From positions 1-10,060 of the forward strand of contig CAYPCW010000063.1 in the NCBI GenBank assembly GCA_964409335.1: 10,060 nucleotides of DNA, in the 5' to 3' direction. The stretch is from JABMOW01 sp964409335 (GTDB lineage Bacteria; Fidelibacterota; Marinisomatia; SCGC-AAA003-L08; JACNLC01). The translations under genes and the position numbers were made by a program. Positions within the stretch are counted from its first letter, which is position 1, and each line of letters begins with the position of its first letter. Below are positions 1 to 8,157 of this stretch, one piece after another. The notes beneath the pieces were generated by a model, which saw nothing but the letters and a program-made list of their open reading frames with translations, made no database searches and was not told where the DNA came from.

Positions 1-2
1 TC

Positions 3-302
3 AGGGGTGGTGAAAGGGGATTCGCCCGGCCATGGTTGGGGGATGCTTTTAATCACGATACTTCACTGCCTATCCGGGAAAGAGATAAAGTTCTGTCTTT
101 TATGTCAGACACGGTTTTGGAAGACATCCGGGCGGATATTTTGTCATTGTTCGAACCGGTAGTCACCGGGTATTTCAGTGCATTGTCACCCAGGTCGAAA
201 AAGTTAGAAAACGCCTATTACTATCTCTCAGGTCCATCGCGGATTGATACGATAAAATACAACCTGGATAATGATGAATCCGGTGAGGAAACGGATGAAT
301 GA
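3..302 (+). CDS. 3' end of an unrecognised protein gene, cut by the window edge
   Basis: The frame is open from the left edge to a TGA at 300-302, so this is probably the C-terminal part of a longer protein; a TTG at 36 could serve as a start but has no convincing ribosome binding site. I recognise no family. The visible part has a mixed, probably helical segment (around DKVLSFMSDTVLEDIRADIL), a YYYL patch and a strongly acidic tail (DNDESGEETDE). It ends 65 bp before glgA on the same strand, so it may belong to the same transcription unit. A link to glycogen metabolism would rest on position alone. Confidence 0.5.
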   Translation, partial: RGGERGFARPWLGDAFNHDTSLPIRERDKVLSFMSDTVLEDIRADILSLFEPVVTGYFSALSPRSKKLENAYYYLSGPSRIDTIKYNLDNDESGEETDE

Positions 303-357
303 CGTGTATCCCGAATTTTTTACCCCATGATATTTGTGATTCCCGCTAATTTAATTC

Positions 358-363
358 AGGAGG
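358..363 (+). promoter_or_regulatory. strong Shine-Dalgarno site of glgA
   Basis: A perfect AGGAGG lies four bases before the ATG at 368. It fixes the glgA start even though the spacer is short. No clear -10/-35 promoter was seen in the 65-bp gap upstream. Confidence 0.75.
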
Positions 364-367
364 TTTT

Positions 368-1810
368 ATGACTGTTTTGTATATCACGGCAGAAGTTTCT
401 CCCTTTTCAAAAGCGGGGGGGCTGGCGGATGTATCCGGCGCTCTCCCTGCGGAGCTTGCCCGATTCGGGGAACATATGATCGTGATCACACCCTTGTATT
501 CTCTCATCGATTGTCAGCAGTACGGCATCTATCCCACCGGAATTCAGGGCGAAGTCTTGATGGGTAATACGCCCCGGACATATCATATTTACGAATCACA
601 TTATCGCAAAAATTCCGATCACCGAATATATTTTATTGAAAATGACCATTATTTTCGCAGATCGGGCATTTATACTCATCCGAATGGGAAAGGATTTGAA
701 GACAATACGGAGCGGTATTTCTTTTTTCAGTTAAGTATCATTGATATGTTGAAACGGGGCGTCTTCCATCCGCAATTGATCCATTGTCACGACCATCATT
801 CTGCGCTGATCCCGATGATGATCCATGAAATGGGATATCCCGCACCGATTTTATACACGATCCATAATTTTGATTACCGGGGGTATTTTTCTGACTCAGA
901 ACGGTCTTTGCTGCCGGAAGGGATTTCGGACATCATCGGTCAGATGGAATCCACCGGTCACAGTACGACGTCGTTGGCGTTGACATATTCCGATTGGGTG
1001 AACACTGTGAGCCCCACCTATGCCGGTGAACTGTTAGCCCGGGCTGATCTGTCTGATGAACTTCATGGAAAACTCAATTCCATTCGTCAAAAATTCAGCG
1101 GAATATTGAATGGCGCAGATGACACATACTGGAATCCCATGACAGACCCCCATCTGACGCACCATTATTCTATTGACGATCTATCGGGTAAAATAAAAAA
1201 TAAACTGAAACTCCAAAGGGCATGCGAATTACCCGTGGACGCCGCTGCTCCGGTCGCGGGATCAATTGGGCGGCTGGTAGAGAGCAAGGGCTATTCGTTG
1301 ATCCTGGCATCGCTGGAAGACCTGATTCGAGAGGGTATGCAATTTGTCTTTTTGGGGAGCGGCAATGAAACCATTGCCGGGGAACTCACCCGTTTATCAC
1401 AACAATACCCTGCCGCCCTTTCATTTCACCAGGCGATTGATGAGAAACTGGCGCATCTCATCGAGGCTGGTTCAGACATGTTTATCATGCCTTCAGAATT
1501 TGAACCCTGCGGGTTGAATCAGATCTACAGTATGAAATATGGCACCATCCCGGTTGTTCACCGGACCGGCGGGTTAGCGGATACCGTCACCGATTGGGAC
1601 GGTTCATTCGGCACCGGTTTTGTTTTCGAACCCTATTCTACCGGCGCTTTTTTAGGAACAATGAGACGTGCGCTGGAGGTGTTTACGGATCCTGATACCT
1701 GGTACAAAATTCAGATGAATGCCATGTCCCGGGATTTTTCCTGGAAGGCATCTGCCTCGGTTTATCAGAAACTTTATCACCAATTAGCAGGAGCTGGAAT
1801 ACATGGCTGA
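368..1810 (+). CDS. glgA: glycogen synthase (ADP-glucose type, GT5)
   Basis: Adds glucose from ADP-glucose to the non-reducing end of a growing alpha-1,4-glucan in the cytoplasm. The 480-residue length is normal for bacterial GlgA. The N-terminal starch-synthase domain opens with the K-A-G-G-L substrate loop (K15-L19). TIHNFDYRG carries the conserved active-site His (H166). The C-terminal GT-B domain has GRLVESKG (R302 and K307, equivalent to the nucleotide-sugar-binding pair of E. coli GlgA) and SEFEPCGLNQ, with E379 and C381 at the catalytic Glu and conserved Cys. The ATG at 368 follows AGGAGG and gives the usual MxVLYITAEVSPF beginning. The 3' end overlaps glgC by 8 bp, so the two are probably translationally coupled. 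Family identity is secure. Confidence 0.97.
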   Translation: MTVLYITAEVSPFSKAGGLADVSGALPAELARFGEHMIVITPLYSLIDCQQYGIYPTGIQGEVLMGNTPRTYHIYESHYRKNSDHRIYFIENDHYFRRSGIYTHPNGKGFEDNTERYFFFQLSIIDMLKRGVFHPQLIHCHDHHSALIPMMIHEMGYPAPILYTIHNFDYRGYFSDSERSLLPEGISDIIGQMESTGHSTTSLALTYSDWVNTVSPTYAGELLARADLSDELHGKLNSIRQKFSGILNGADDTYWNPMTDPHLTHHYSIDDLSGKIKNKLKLQRACELPVDAAAPVAGSIGRLVESKGYSLILASLEDLIREGMQFVFLGSGNETIAGELTRLSQQYPAALSFHQAIDEKLAHLIEAGSDMFIMPSEFEPCGLNQIYSMKYGTIPVVHRTGGLADTVTDWDGSFGTGFVFEPYSTGAFLGTMRRALEVFTDPDTWYKIQMNAMSRDFSWKASASVYQKLYHQLAGAGIHG

Positions 1811-3041
1811 TGTAAATAAAATTGCCGCTATTATTTTGGGCGGCGGACGAGGCGAGCGGTTGTACCCATTGACCAAATTACGATCCAAACCTGCGGTTCC
1901 CATTGGGGGAAAATACCGGCTCATCGATGTACCCATCAGTAATTGTATCAACTCACAGATGAATCAGATCTACATCCTGACCCAGTTTAACACCCATTCG
2001 CTGCACCGCCATATCTTTCAAACTTATAAATTTGACGTCTTCGACCATGGCAATATTGAGATTTTGGGCGCTCAGCAAACGCTCGAAAATTTCGATTGGT
2101 TTCAGGGCACCGCAGATGCCGTCCGGTCTTATTGGCAAATTTTGGAAGAACTGGATGTAGACCATTATATCATTCTTGCCGGGGATCATCTGTACACCAT
2201 GGATTACCGTGATTTTTTTAATTTTCATATGGAAACAAATTCAGACCTCACCATTGCCGTGAAACCCATGCCGGTGTCGCAGGCGGATCAATTGGGGATC
2301 CTGCACGCAGAACCCGGCCACCGCATCACCTCATTCATCGAAAAACCTCAATCCCGGGATTTATACGAAGAATTTATTGAGTTTGAAGATGATCACGAAC
2401 AGGTATTGTCATCCATGGGGATTTACATTTTCTCAAAATCAGTTCTTCGGCAGGCGCTACGGTTTAACGGCAATGATTTTGGAAAGAACATCATTCCTCA
2501 ATCCATCGAAAGATTCCGGACCTCTGCCTTTCGGTTTAATGGATACTGGGAAGATATTGGTACGATCCGCACATTTTTCAATGCCAGCATAGACATGACC
2601 CGGCAGAACCCGAAATTCTCATTCTACACCCCGGGACGTCCCATCTATACACATCCCCGGTTTCTCCCGGGTTCCAGGATAGAGAATGCGGATATTCAAC
2701 AGTCTATAATTTCCGATGGCTGTATGATCGGACACGCGGCTATAAAAAATTCGATTCTGGGGATACGGAGCATTATCGGAAATGATGCCCGCTTAGATCA
2801 TGTGTATTTCATGGGTGCAGATTTGTATGAGAATGTGAAAGTACAGGAGCCCCCGTTGGGTGTCGGTGATGGTTCGATTCTCTCAGGTGTGATTGTGGAT
2901 AAAAATGTACGGATCGGGAAGAATGTCCGCCTGACAAATGCGGAGAATCTGACCCATGCCGAAACCGATCTCTATACGATAAAAGACGGCATCGTTATCA
3001 TCCCGAAAAATGTGGTCATCCCTGACGGGATGGTGGTATAA
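1803..3041 (+). CDS. glgC: glucose-1-phosphate adenylyltransferase (ADP-glucose pyrophosphorylase)
   Basis: Makes ADP-glucose and pyrophosphate from ATP and glucose-1-phosphate, the committed step of bacterial glycogen synthesis, and so supplies the substrate of the GlgA encoded just upstream. The 412 residues start with the nucleotidyltransferase signature GGGRGERLYPLT and SKPAVPIGGKYRLID (about 13-42). WFQGTADAVR (99-108), AGDHLYTMDY (126-135) and the sugar-phosphate-binding FIEKP (178-182) follow. The last roughly 120 residues show the isoleucine/asparagine-rich hexapeptide pattern of the left-handed beta-helix domain. AGGAG at 1789-1793 sits 9 bp before the ATG, inside the end of glgA. 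The enzyme is usually an allosteric homotetramer; effector specificity cannot be read from sequence. No convincing terminator follows it. Confidence 0.97.
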   Translation: MADVNKIAAIILGGGRGERLYPLTKLRSKPAVPIGGKYRLIDVPISNCINSQMNQIYILTQFNTHSLHRHIFQTYKFDVFDHGNIEILGAQQTLENFDWFQGTADAVRSYWQILEELDVDHYIILAGDHLYTMDYRDFFNFHMETNSDLTIAVKPMPVSQADQLGILHAEPGHRITSFIEKPQSRDLYEEFIEFEDDHEQVLSSMGIYIFSKSVLRQALRFNGNDFGKNIIPQSIERFRTSAFRFNGYWEDIGTIRTFFNASIDMTRQNPKFSFYTPGRPIYTHPRFLPGSRIENADIQQSIISDGCMIGHAAIKNSILGIRSIIGNDARLDHVYFMGADLYENVKVQEPPLGVGDGSILSGVIVDKNVRIGKNVRLTNAENLTHAETDLYTIKDGIVIIPKNVVIPDGMVV

Positions 3042-3147
3042 ACCCACCCTGGATTCGATAAGAAATCTGCGAGCAACGCCTGAATTACTGGTCAAAATAA
3101 ATTTTCAATGGGTTAATCGTGATTCAATGAGCCTCGATGTCATTTTA
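3042..3147. other. convergent intergenic gap
   Basis: Separates the 3' ends of glgC (+) and the methyltransferase remnant (-). I see no clear hairpin-plus-T-tract in either direction; AACCCA and TGGGTT at the two sides are too far apart to call a terminator. Confidence 0.4.
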
Positions 3148-3758
3148 TTAATATTTCTTCATCCCGATCCTCATCAACATGGGAAACCGCATTGCTTTCG
3201 TGGCTGCTCCTCCCCACGCGGATGTGAGGTCTTTTCTGATCGCCCCCACCGGATCTTCACCCCTTTGTTTCCGATAATGCTGAACGGCAGACCATGTGTT
3301 CAGGTATCCCAACACGTGTTCGATCGTCCATTGAACCGTCAGTTGAAATGAAGGCGCAGGCTGTTCCTTGAATGGAAATGGGATGGTCTGATATCCTTCG
3401 TCAATGTACCGTCGTTCAGGATCCCAGTATCCTCCCGGAATTGAATGATATAAATACCGGATCACATCATTGGCAGCACCATCTGTGGTCATCAGTCCAT
3501 ATCCCAGCGCAGCAAAAATACCATCTGGTTTGAGTACCCGGTTAACGACCGCATAAAAGCGATCAAAGTGGAACCAGTGAACCGCCTGGGCAACCGTGAT
3601 GAGATCGAAATGCGAAGGTGGAAAATCTGCGTCTTCGGCAGATTCCACCCGATGGTAATATTCTGTTTTGGAGTGGCATTTGAGATTTGTCTGGCGCTCA
3701 AATCCGTGGCGATGACAGACGAAAATTTTTCAGCAAGCATAACCGCCACCTGACCCGG
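3148..3758 (-). pseudogene. SAM-dependent methyltransferase (class I, type 11), 5'-truncated and frameshifted
   Basis: Two adjacent frames give one methyltransferase. The upstream frame, from about 3756, reads PGQVAVMLAEKFSSVIATDLS, with the acidic end of beta-2 (D) expected to bind the SAM ribose. The downstream frame reads EYYHRVESAEDADFPPSHFD and then LITVAQAVHWFHFDRFY, which is motif IV and the following helix of the family. The C-terminal part runs intact to TAA at 3148. The join falls in a four-T run at 3666-3669 (A run in the coding strand); one added base restores the frame. About 40-50 N-terminal residues normal for this family, including most of glycine-rich motif I, are missing, and the preceding sequence is AT-rich and non-homologous. 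Substrate unknown. It lacks anything that marks it as the arsenite methyltransferase ArsM. Confidence 0.75.
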
Positions 3759-3770
3759 CGGCTGCCGGGT
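3753..3770. repeat. GC-rich palindrome at the methyltransferase truncation point
   Basis: ACCCGGC and GCCGGGT form perfect 7-bp arms around GGCT. It sits where methyltransferase homology stops. Only three T follow on the + strand, so it is a poor intrinsic terminator. Confidence 0.5.
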
Positions 3771-3822
3771 TTCAATTCTGGCTATAAAATGTCAGTTATT
3801 GATGCATAAAATAATTTTTATT

Positions 3823-3839
3823 TAAGGTAAACTTCCTTA
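3823..3839 (-). terminator. weak candidate terminator of the ars operon
   Basis: TAAGG and CCTTA form 5-bp arms around a 7-base loop, 22 bp beyond the ccdA stop. On the - strand AT-rich sequence follows (AATAAAAATTATTTT). The stem is short and the following tract is not pure T, so the call is tentative. Confidence 0.25.
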
Positions 3840-3861
3840 GGAGGGCATGTATTTCCAATGG

Positions 3862-4566
3862 TCATGATACCGTCAGATAAATAAAGTATAATCCACCAAG
3901 TATCACAAGGAAACCCGCACACCGCTTGAGGTAAGTACTCGCCCGGGAGTCTTCGGTCCAGTTCAGGTATTTCTGAACGACGGAAGTCAGAGTCCCGGCT
4001 AAAGTGATGACTGCACATTGGCCGATTCCAAAAGCGGCGATCATCAGAATTCCTTTCGTCAAATCCGTCTGCGATGTCTGAAACACGATGCCGAGGACCG
4101 GCGCCATATAGGCGAAAGTGCAGGGTCCCAGGCCGACACCAAACAGAAGTCCCAGGATGAAAGCGCCGGCTAATCCCCTTTTCTGATTTCGTTTTACGCC
4201 AAATCCGTCCCAGGGGAGCCGGATGATATCCATAAGGTACAGGCCCACGACAAGGAAAACCCCGGCGATAACGTAATTACCGAATACCCCCACATCCCCC
4301 ATCAGATGTCCCAGGGATGCGGTGATGATTCCAATCGCAGCAATTGTCACCAGGATGCCGATGGAAAAGACCATTGCCAGCAGAAAAGAATGTCTGGTAC
4401 TTTTACCCGTTCCGGATGATATATACCCTATAATCAGCGGGATGCCTGACAAATGGCAGGGACTAAGCACAATGCTTAAAATGCCCCATCCGAATGATGC
4501 CATGAGCGCGATCCCGATACTGCCACCCAACGCTGCAGACAGCGTATTAAACCATTGTTCAATCAC
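3862..4566 (-). CDS. ccdA: CcdA/DsbD-type transmembrane thiol-electron transporter
   Basis: Predicted to carry reducing equivalents across the inner membrane through a pair of membrane cysteines. The 234-residue protein has about six hydrophobic segments in two homologous halves. Each half has the family's cysteine motif: SPCHLSGIP (C37) and GPCTFAYMAP (C149). Two further cysteines (C184, C216) are outside these motifs. The GTG start overlaps the stop of the upstream thioredoxin-like gene in GTGATTGA (8 bp), which indicates coupled translation. That overlap points to the exported thioredoxin as its partner. It is the last gene of the ars operon. The symbol reflects family; a role in cytochrome c maturation is not implied, since no cytochrome genes are nearby. 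Confidence 0.88.
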   Translation of the reverse strand: MIEQWFNTLSAALGGSIGIALMASFGWGILSIVLSPCHLSGIPLIIGYISSGTGKSTRHSFLLAMVFSIGILVTIAAIGIITASLGHLMGDVGVFGNYVIAGVFLVVGLYLMDIIRLPWDGFGVKRNQKRGLAGAFILGLLFGVGLGPCTFAYMAPVLGIVFQTSQTDLTKGILMIAAFGIGQCAVITLAGTLTSVVQKYLNWTEDSRASTYLKRCAGFLVILGGLYFIYLTVS

Positions 4567-5026
4567 CTGTTTTTACAAAGTACAATCCCTGTGACTGCAG
4601 GAATTTATCGATGTCCTTTTCCGAATAATATCCCACATGTCTAAAAATTTCAGTGCCGGTAGAATCCAAAAACACCTGAGTCGGGATAGCTCTGATATTA
4701 TAGATGCGCGCATATTTTTTCTCATCAGCTTTCGAAACATTATAAAAGATGATTTCCACCTGATCACCATATTTTTCCTCGACGTATTTCATCACCACCT
4801 GCATTTTCTTGCAGGGAATGCAGGTCAGGGTGCCAAGGTCAATAAAGGTGATCAACGCTTTTTTTATCGATGGCAGATCCGGTTCAATGAGGAGTATGGG
4901 TGTAATAGATGGATCGGATTGTGCACTTTCCCTCATCTCGACCGTGTCTTGTGATGCCGGGAGATTTTCACCATTGAACGCGGTAAACAGGGAAAAGGTA
5001 AGGAGCGCGGCTATTGATTTTAACAT
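4559..5026 (-). CDS. exported thioredoxin-fold protein
   Basis: A thiol-disulfide protein, probably acting outside the cytoplasmic membrane. From the ATG at 5026 the 155 residues begin with a hydrophobic signal sequence (about 1-18, no lipobox Cys). A low-complexity linker and a thioredoxin domain from about 45 follow. The active site is T-C-I-P-C (C69, C72), and RAIPTQVF supplies the cis-proline (P115) before a beta strand. I chose ATG 5026 over the in-frame TTG at 5035 because the GGGGG ribosome-binding-like run at 5036-5040 is correctly spaced from the ATG and abuts the TTG. The ATG is one base after the upstream gene's stop. The 3' end overlaps ccdA, the expected electron donor. Confidence 0.85.
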   Translation of the reverse strand: MLKSIAALLTFSLFTAFNGENLPASQDTVEMRESAQSDPSITPILLIEPDLPSIKKALITFIDLGTLTCIPCKKMQVVMKYVEEKYGDQVEIIFYNVSKADEKKYARIYNIRAIPTQVFLDSTGTEIFRHVGYYSEKDIDKFLQSQGLYFVKTGD

Positions 5027-5027
5027 G

Positions 5028-5264
5028 TTATTCAACCCCCATCCATTTCAGGATATCCTTTTCTTTTGGGATAACACCTGCACTTTTCAGCGTTTCATCA
5101 ATAACCAGCCCCGGTGTCATCATCACGTCATATTTCATGATATCCTCAAGTTGGGTTAGTTTTTCGATTTCAAAGTCAAGACTGTAATTCTCACGGATCT
5201 CAATTATTTTCTTTTCAAGGGTTTTACACTTCGCACAGCCTGAGCCCAGTATTTTTAAAATCAT
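5028..5264 (-). CDS. mini-thioredoxin (MTH895/TM0996 family, redox-active disulfide protein)
   Basis: A 78-residue cytosolic thioredoxin-fold protein. It begins MILKILGSGCAKC, with the redox pair C10 and C13 directly after beta-1, and has the conserved MMTPGLVID strand with cis-proline P51. Length and motifs match the archaeal/bacterial MTH895-like family, often found next to YraQ/ArsP permeases and arsenic genes. It lies 33 bp downstream of acr3 and one base upstream of the exported thioredoxin. A likely role, inferred from context, is donating electrons to ArsC or handling arsenic-thiol adducts. Its Shine-Dalgarno site is weak (GGA). Confidence 0.88.
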   Translation of the reverse strand: MILKILGSGCAKCKTLEKKIIEIRENYSLDFEIEKLTQLEDIMKYDVMMTPGLVIDETLKSAGVIPKEKDILKWMGVE

Positions 5265-5297
5265 AATTTTTCCATTTTTATTAAGATAACATCCAGT

Positions 5298-6380
5298 TCA
5301 CGGGCACACATCCGGCGCACGGACACTGCCCTCATTAACGGAACCAAAATACTTTTTCTGAAACCACAGGGACACATTCACTAAAGCAATGAGCACAGGA
5401 ACTTCGACCAGCGGACCGATCACAGCGGCAAAAGCTGCACCTGAGTTAATCCCAAATACCGCCACTGCCACGGCTATCGCCAATTCAAAATTGTTACTGG
5501 CAGCCGTAAACGACAGAGTTGCAGATTTGGAATAATCAGCGCCAACTTTATGCCCCATATAAAAAGAGACCAAAAACATGATCACAAAATAAATCAACAA
5601 CGGGATGGCGATTCGGACCACATCCAGGGGAAGCTGCACAATATACTCACCCTTGAGTGAAAACATGACAACGATCGTGAAAAGCAGGGCGACCAGAGTG
5701 ACCGGGCTGATTATCGGAATAAACCTGGAATGATACCACACCTTATTTTTCAATCTGATCAAAATAAACCGTGTGATCACGCCCGCAAAGAATGGTATAC
5801 CAAGGTAGATAAGTACGGATTCGGCAATTTGACCCATGGTTATTTTCACGGTTGTGCCTTCAATCCCGAACCATGTTGGCAGAATGGTGATAAAGATGTA
5901 CGCATAAACGGAGAAAAAAAGGACCTGGAAAATTGAATTCAATGCAACCAGTCCGGCCGCATACTCTGTGTCCCCTTTCGCAAGTTCGTTCCAGACGATC
6001 ACCATGGCGATACAGCGCGCCAGTCCGATCAGGATCAGCCCCACCATATAATCAGGATAACCGCGGAGAAATATAATCGCCAGAGCAAACATCAGGAGAG
6101 GACCCACAATCCAGTTCTGCACGAGTGAGAGGGCGAGAATTTTCCAATTCCTGAATACTTCCCCCAATTCTTCATAGCGCACTTTGGCAAGGGGCGGATA
6201 CATCATCAGGATCAATCCGATGGCAATGGGGATATTGGTTGTCCCGACCTGGAAGGAATTCCAGAAATCAACGATGCCGGGATAAAGAAATCCGGCGAAT
6301 ACGCCAATGAACATAGCTGAAAAAATCCACAGGGTTAAGTATCTGTCAGGAAATGATAGTTTTTTTGAAACCTTTGCCAC
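5298..6380 (-). CDS. acr3: arsenite efflux permease Acr3
   Basis: Exports As(III) across the cytoplasmic membrane. The 360 residues have about ten hydrophobic segments and the Acr3 hallmarks: LILIGLARCIAMVIVWNELA with the conserved cysteine C123 in the fourth membrane segment, and TAASNNFELAIA with the conserved glutamate E299. Length is normal for the BART-superfamily Acr3 pump. The start is GTG at 6380, ten bases after the arsC stop, with AGG at 6388-6390 as a modest ribosome binding site. The tail after about residue 345 (GSVNEGSVRAPDVCP) is a short hydrophilic extension. It acts directly after ArsC in the detoxification path. Confidence 0.95.
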   Translation of the reverse strand: MAKVSKKLSFPDRYLTLWIFSAMFIGVFAGFLYPGIVDFWNSFQVGTTNIPIAIGLILMMYPPLAKVRYEELGEVFRNWKILALSLVQNWIVGPLLMFALAIIFLRGYPDYMVGLILIGLARCIAMVIVWNELAKGDTEYAAGLVALNSIFQVLFFSVYAYIFITILPTWFGIEGTTVKITMGQIAESVLIYLGIPFFAGVITRFILIRLKNKVWYHSRFIPIISPVTLVALLFTIVVMFSLKGEYIVQLPLDVVRIAIPLLIYFVIMFLVSFYMGHKVGADYSKSATLSFTAASNNFELAIAVAVAVFGINSGAAFAAVIGPLVEVPVLIALVNVSLWFQKKYFGSVNEGSVRAPDVCP

Positions 6381-6390
6381 TCTTATACCT

Positions 6391-6816
6391 TTATTTTATT
6401 TTTAGATTTTCATTATATAAAGAGTAAAAATCCCTTTTTATTTCATCCCGCACTTTTCTAAACACAGCCAGAATTTCTTCTTCTGTACCGGTTGCGTCTG
6501 CGGGGTCTTCAAAACCAATATGCAACTGCTTTCCCACTTTACCGATAAAAACGGGACAAGTTTCTTTCGCGTTGTCGCAAACGGTAATTACATAATCAAA
6601 AGATTCGTTTATAAGCTTATCCACAAATTTGGGATAATTTTTCGAAAGGTCGATGCCCACTTCTTTCATCACCCGGATTGCTTTCGGATGAACATGCCTC
6701 GAGGGATTTGTTCCTGCAGAGCAGACGTCCAGTGTGTTATCTATGGACTGGAGAAATCCTTCTGCCATTTGACTTCGGCAGGAATTTCCCGTGCAGAGTA
6801 TGAGTATCTTAAACAA
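6391..6816 (-). CDS. arsC: arsenate reductase, thioredoxin-coupled (LMW phosphatase fold)
   Basis: Reduces arsenate to arsenite in the cytosol so that Acr3 can export it. With the chosen start the protein has 141 residues and begins MFKILILCTGNSCRSQMAEG. The P-loop C-X5-R is C8-T-G-N-S-C-R14, C80 and C87 match the resolving cysteines of the S. aureus-type enzyme, and EDPADATG carries the general acid (D104). The frame is open further upstream, but that sequence lies within the permease gene and is not ArsC-like. TTG at 6816 is preceded by GGGAG and lies two bases after the permease TAA, so I choose it. The catalytic scheme needs thioredoxin, and two thioredoxin-fold genes lie downstream in the same operon. 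Confidence 0.95.
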   Translation of the reverse strand: MFKILILCTGNSCRSQMAEGFLQSIDNTLDVCSAGTNPSRHVHPKAIRVMKEVGIDLSKNYPKFVDKLINESFDYVITVCDNAKETCPVFIGKVGKQLHIGFEDPADATGTEEEILAVFRKVRDEIKRDFYSLYNENLKIK

Positions 6817-6818
6817 TT

Positions 6819-8131
6819 TTATACTCCCTGAAACCGTGACCCGTAGATCAAACCGGTGATCGTTGCCATTCCGACAACCAGCGACATATAAATGACCGTT
6901 TTTTTTGTTCCAATGACGCCTCTGATCACCAGCATATTCGGTAATGACACTGCCGGAGCCGCCAATAGCAATGCCAGGGCGGGTCCCTTCCCCATCCCAT
7001 TGTTCATCAGGCCCTGCAGGATGGGGACTTCCGTCAGTGTGGCGAAATACATGAGCGCACCCACGACCGATGCGAAGAAGTTGGCGAACAGGGAGTTGCC
7101 GCCCACCAGTGAGGATATCCACCCTCCGGGGATAATCCCGGCTCCGCCCTTCGGGGTGCCCAACAGGAAACCGGCTGCCAGCACACCGACGGCTAAGAGG
7201 GGCAGGTTCAGTTTGGCAAACCTCCAGGTTTCTGTCATCCAGTCCTGCGGTTCACCCGGTGTTTTGGAGATTATGATGCTCGTACCCGCCACCGCAACGA
7301 TGAAAGCGATCAGTGGGTTATCCGGGAAGGCAACCGCCGCTATGATGACCGCCGCCGCCGCTAAAATGACCGGTATGCGTCTGATATGCAGAACGAACGC
7401 CAGTGACATCGCAAACAGCAGCCCGAAGAACCCGGTGATGAGCCATTTGTAATGATAGATTACAGACCAGATCCCCTGAGATTCTGCCGGTTTACCCCAG
7501 TTGAAAAACACCAGGATCAGAACCAGTATAAACAGGTGCGCTGCCGTTTGCCAGAGTGGACGGGATTCTTTGGTTTCAGGCATATTCAGTTGAGCCGTGG
7601 ATTTTTCCTGTTCTTCCCTTCGAAAGATGAACGCCATGATCAGACCGATGACCACCGAAAATACTACCGCACCAATCACCCGGGCAACGCCGATCCCGAA
7701 CCCGGCAGCTGCCGGGCAGTGAGGATAATGGCGAGAATATTGATTGCTGGTCCGGAATATAGAAACGCAACCGCAGGACCGATCCCTGCTCCCCGTTTAT
7801 AAATACCGGAGAACAAGGGAAGGATAGTGCAGGAACAAACCGCCAGGATGGTTCCGGAAACGGATGCCACCATATAGGATATCCATTTTTTTGTCGCTGC
7901 ACCAAAATATCTGATGACCGCCGCCTGACTCACAAATACGGCAATGACCCCGGCAATAAAAAAGGCAGGGATCAGGCAAAGGATGACGTGTTCCTGCGCA
8001 TACCATTGCGTGAGCGCTAAAGCCTGGAGTACCGTATCATTGAATCGCACACTGTCTGCCGGCAGAAAATATGCTGCCAGGAATACCAGCAAAAAAGCGA
8101 TCCCTGTTTTAAATTCATTTTTTCCGTTCAT
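6819..8131 (-). pseudogene. ArsP/YraQ-type permease (PF03773), frameshifted
   Basis: A membrane permease of the ArsP_1/UPF0718 family, whose characterised member exports trivalent organoarsenicals. From ATG 8131 the first half has a hydrophobic N-terminus and the signature CSCTILPLFSGIYKRGAG (C99, C101) and SGPAINILAIILTAR. The second half continues in another frame from about 7700 (FGIGVARVIGAVVF) through a hydrophilic loop to PGGWISSLVGG, EVPILQGLMNNGMGKGPAL and APAVSLPNMLVIRG. The break is within 7695-7703: one extra T in the coding strand after CTGCCGGG restores a continuous protein of about 437 residues. No other damage is visible, so a sequencing error or very recent mutation is as likely as an old pseudogene. 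It starts 26 bp after arsR and ends two bases before arsC. Confidence 0.85.
7701..7716. repeat. perfect 16-bp palindrome at the permease frameshift
   Basis: CCCGGCAGCTGCCGGG is self-complementary over its whole length and lies in the few codons where the permease frame breaks. Palindromes like this can cause deletions in replication or errors in sequencing. Confidence 0.6.
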
Positions 8132-8157
8132 TTTACTCTGATATCACTGAAATTCGA

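Noticed and set aside
3148..3758. Arsenite methyltransferase ArsM linked to the ars operon
   Set aside because: The visible motifs are those of generic type 11 methyltransferases and the ArsM cysteines are not seen; the gene is broken and lies beyond the operon end.
6817..7122. N-terminal extension of the arsC frame
   Set aside because: It lies inside the permease coding sequence in another frame and has no ArsC similarity; ArsC starts at TTG 6816 after GGGAG.
6892..7452. Long + strand open frame opposite the permease
   Set aside because: Low-complexity Ala/Pro/Thr-rich translation typical of an antisense shadow; the - strand has clear permease motifs.
7690..7716. Programmed ribosomal frameshifting in the permease
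   Set aside because: No slippery heptamer or typical stimulatory arrangement at the break; simple indel is more economical.
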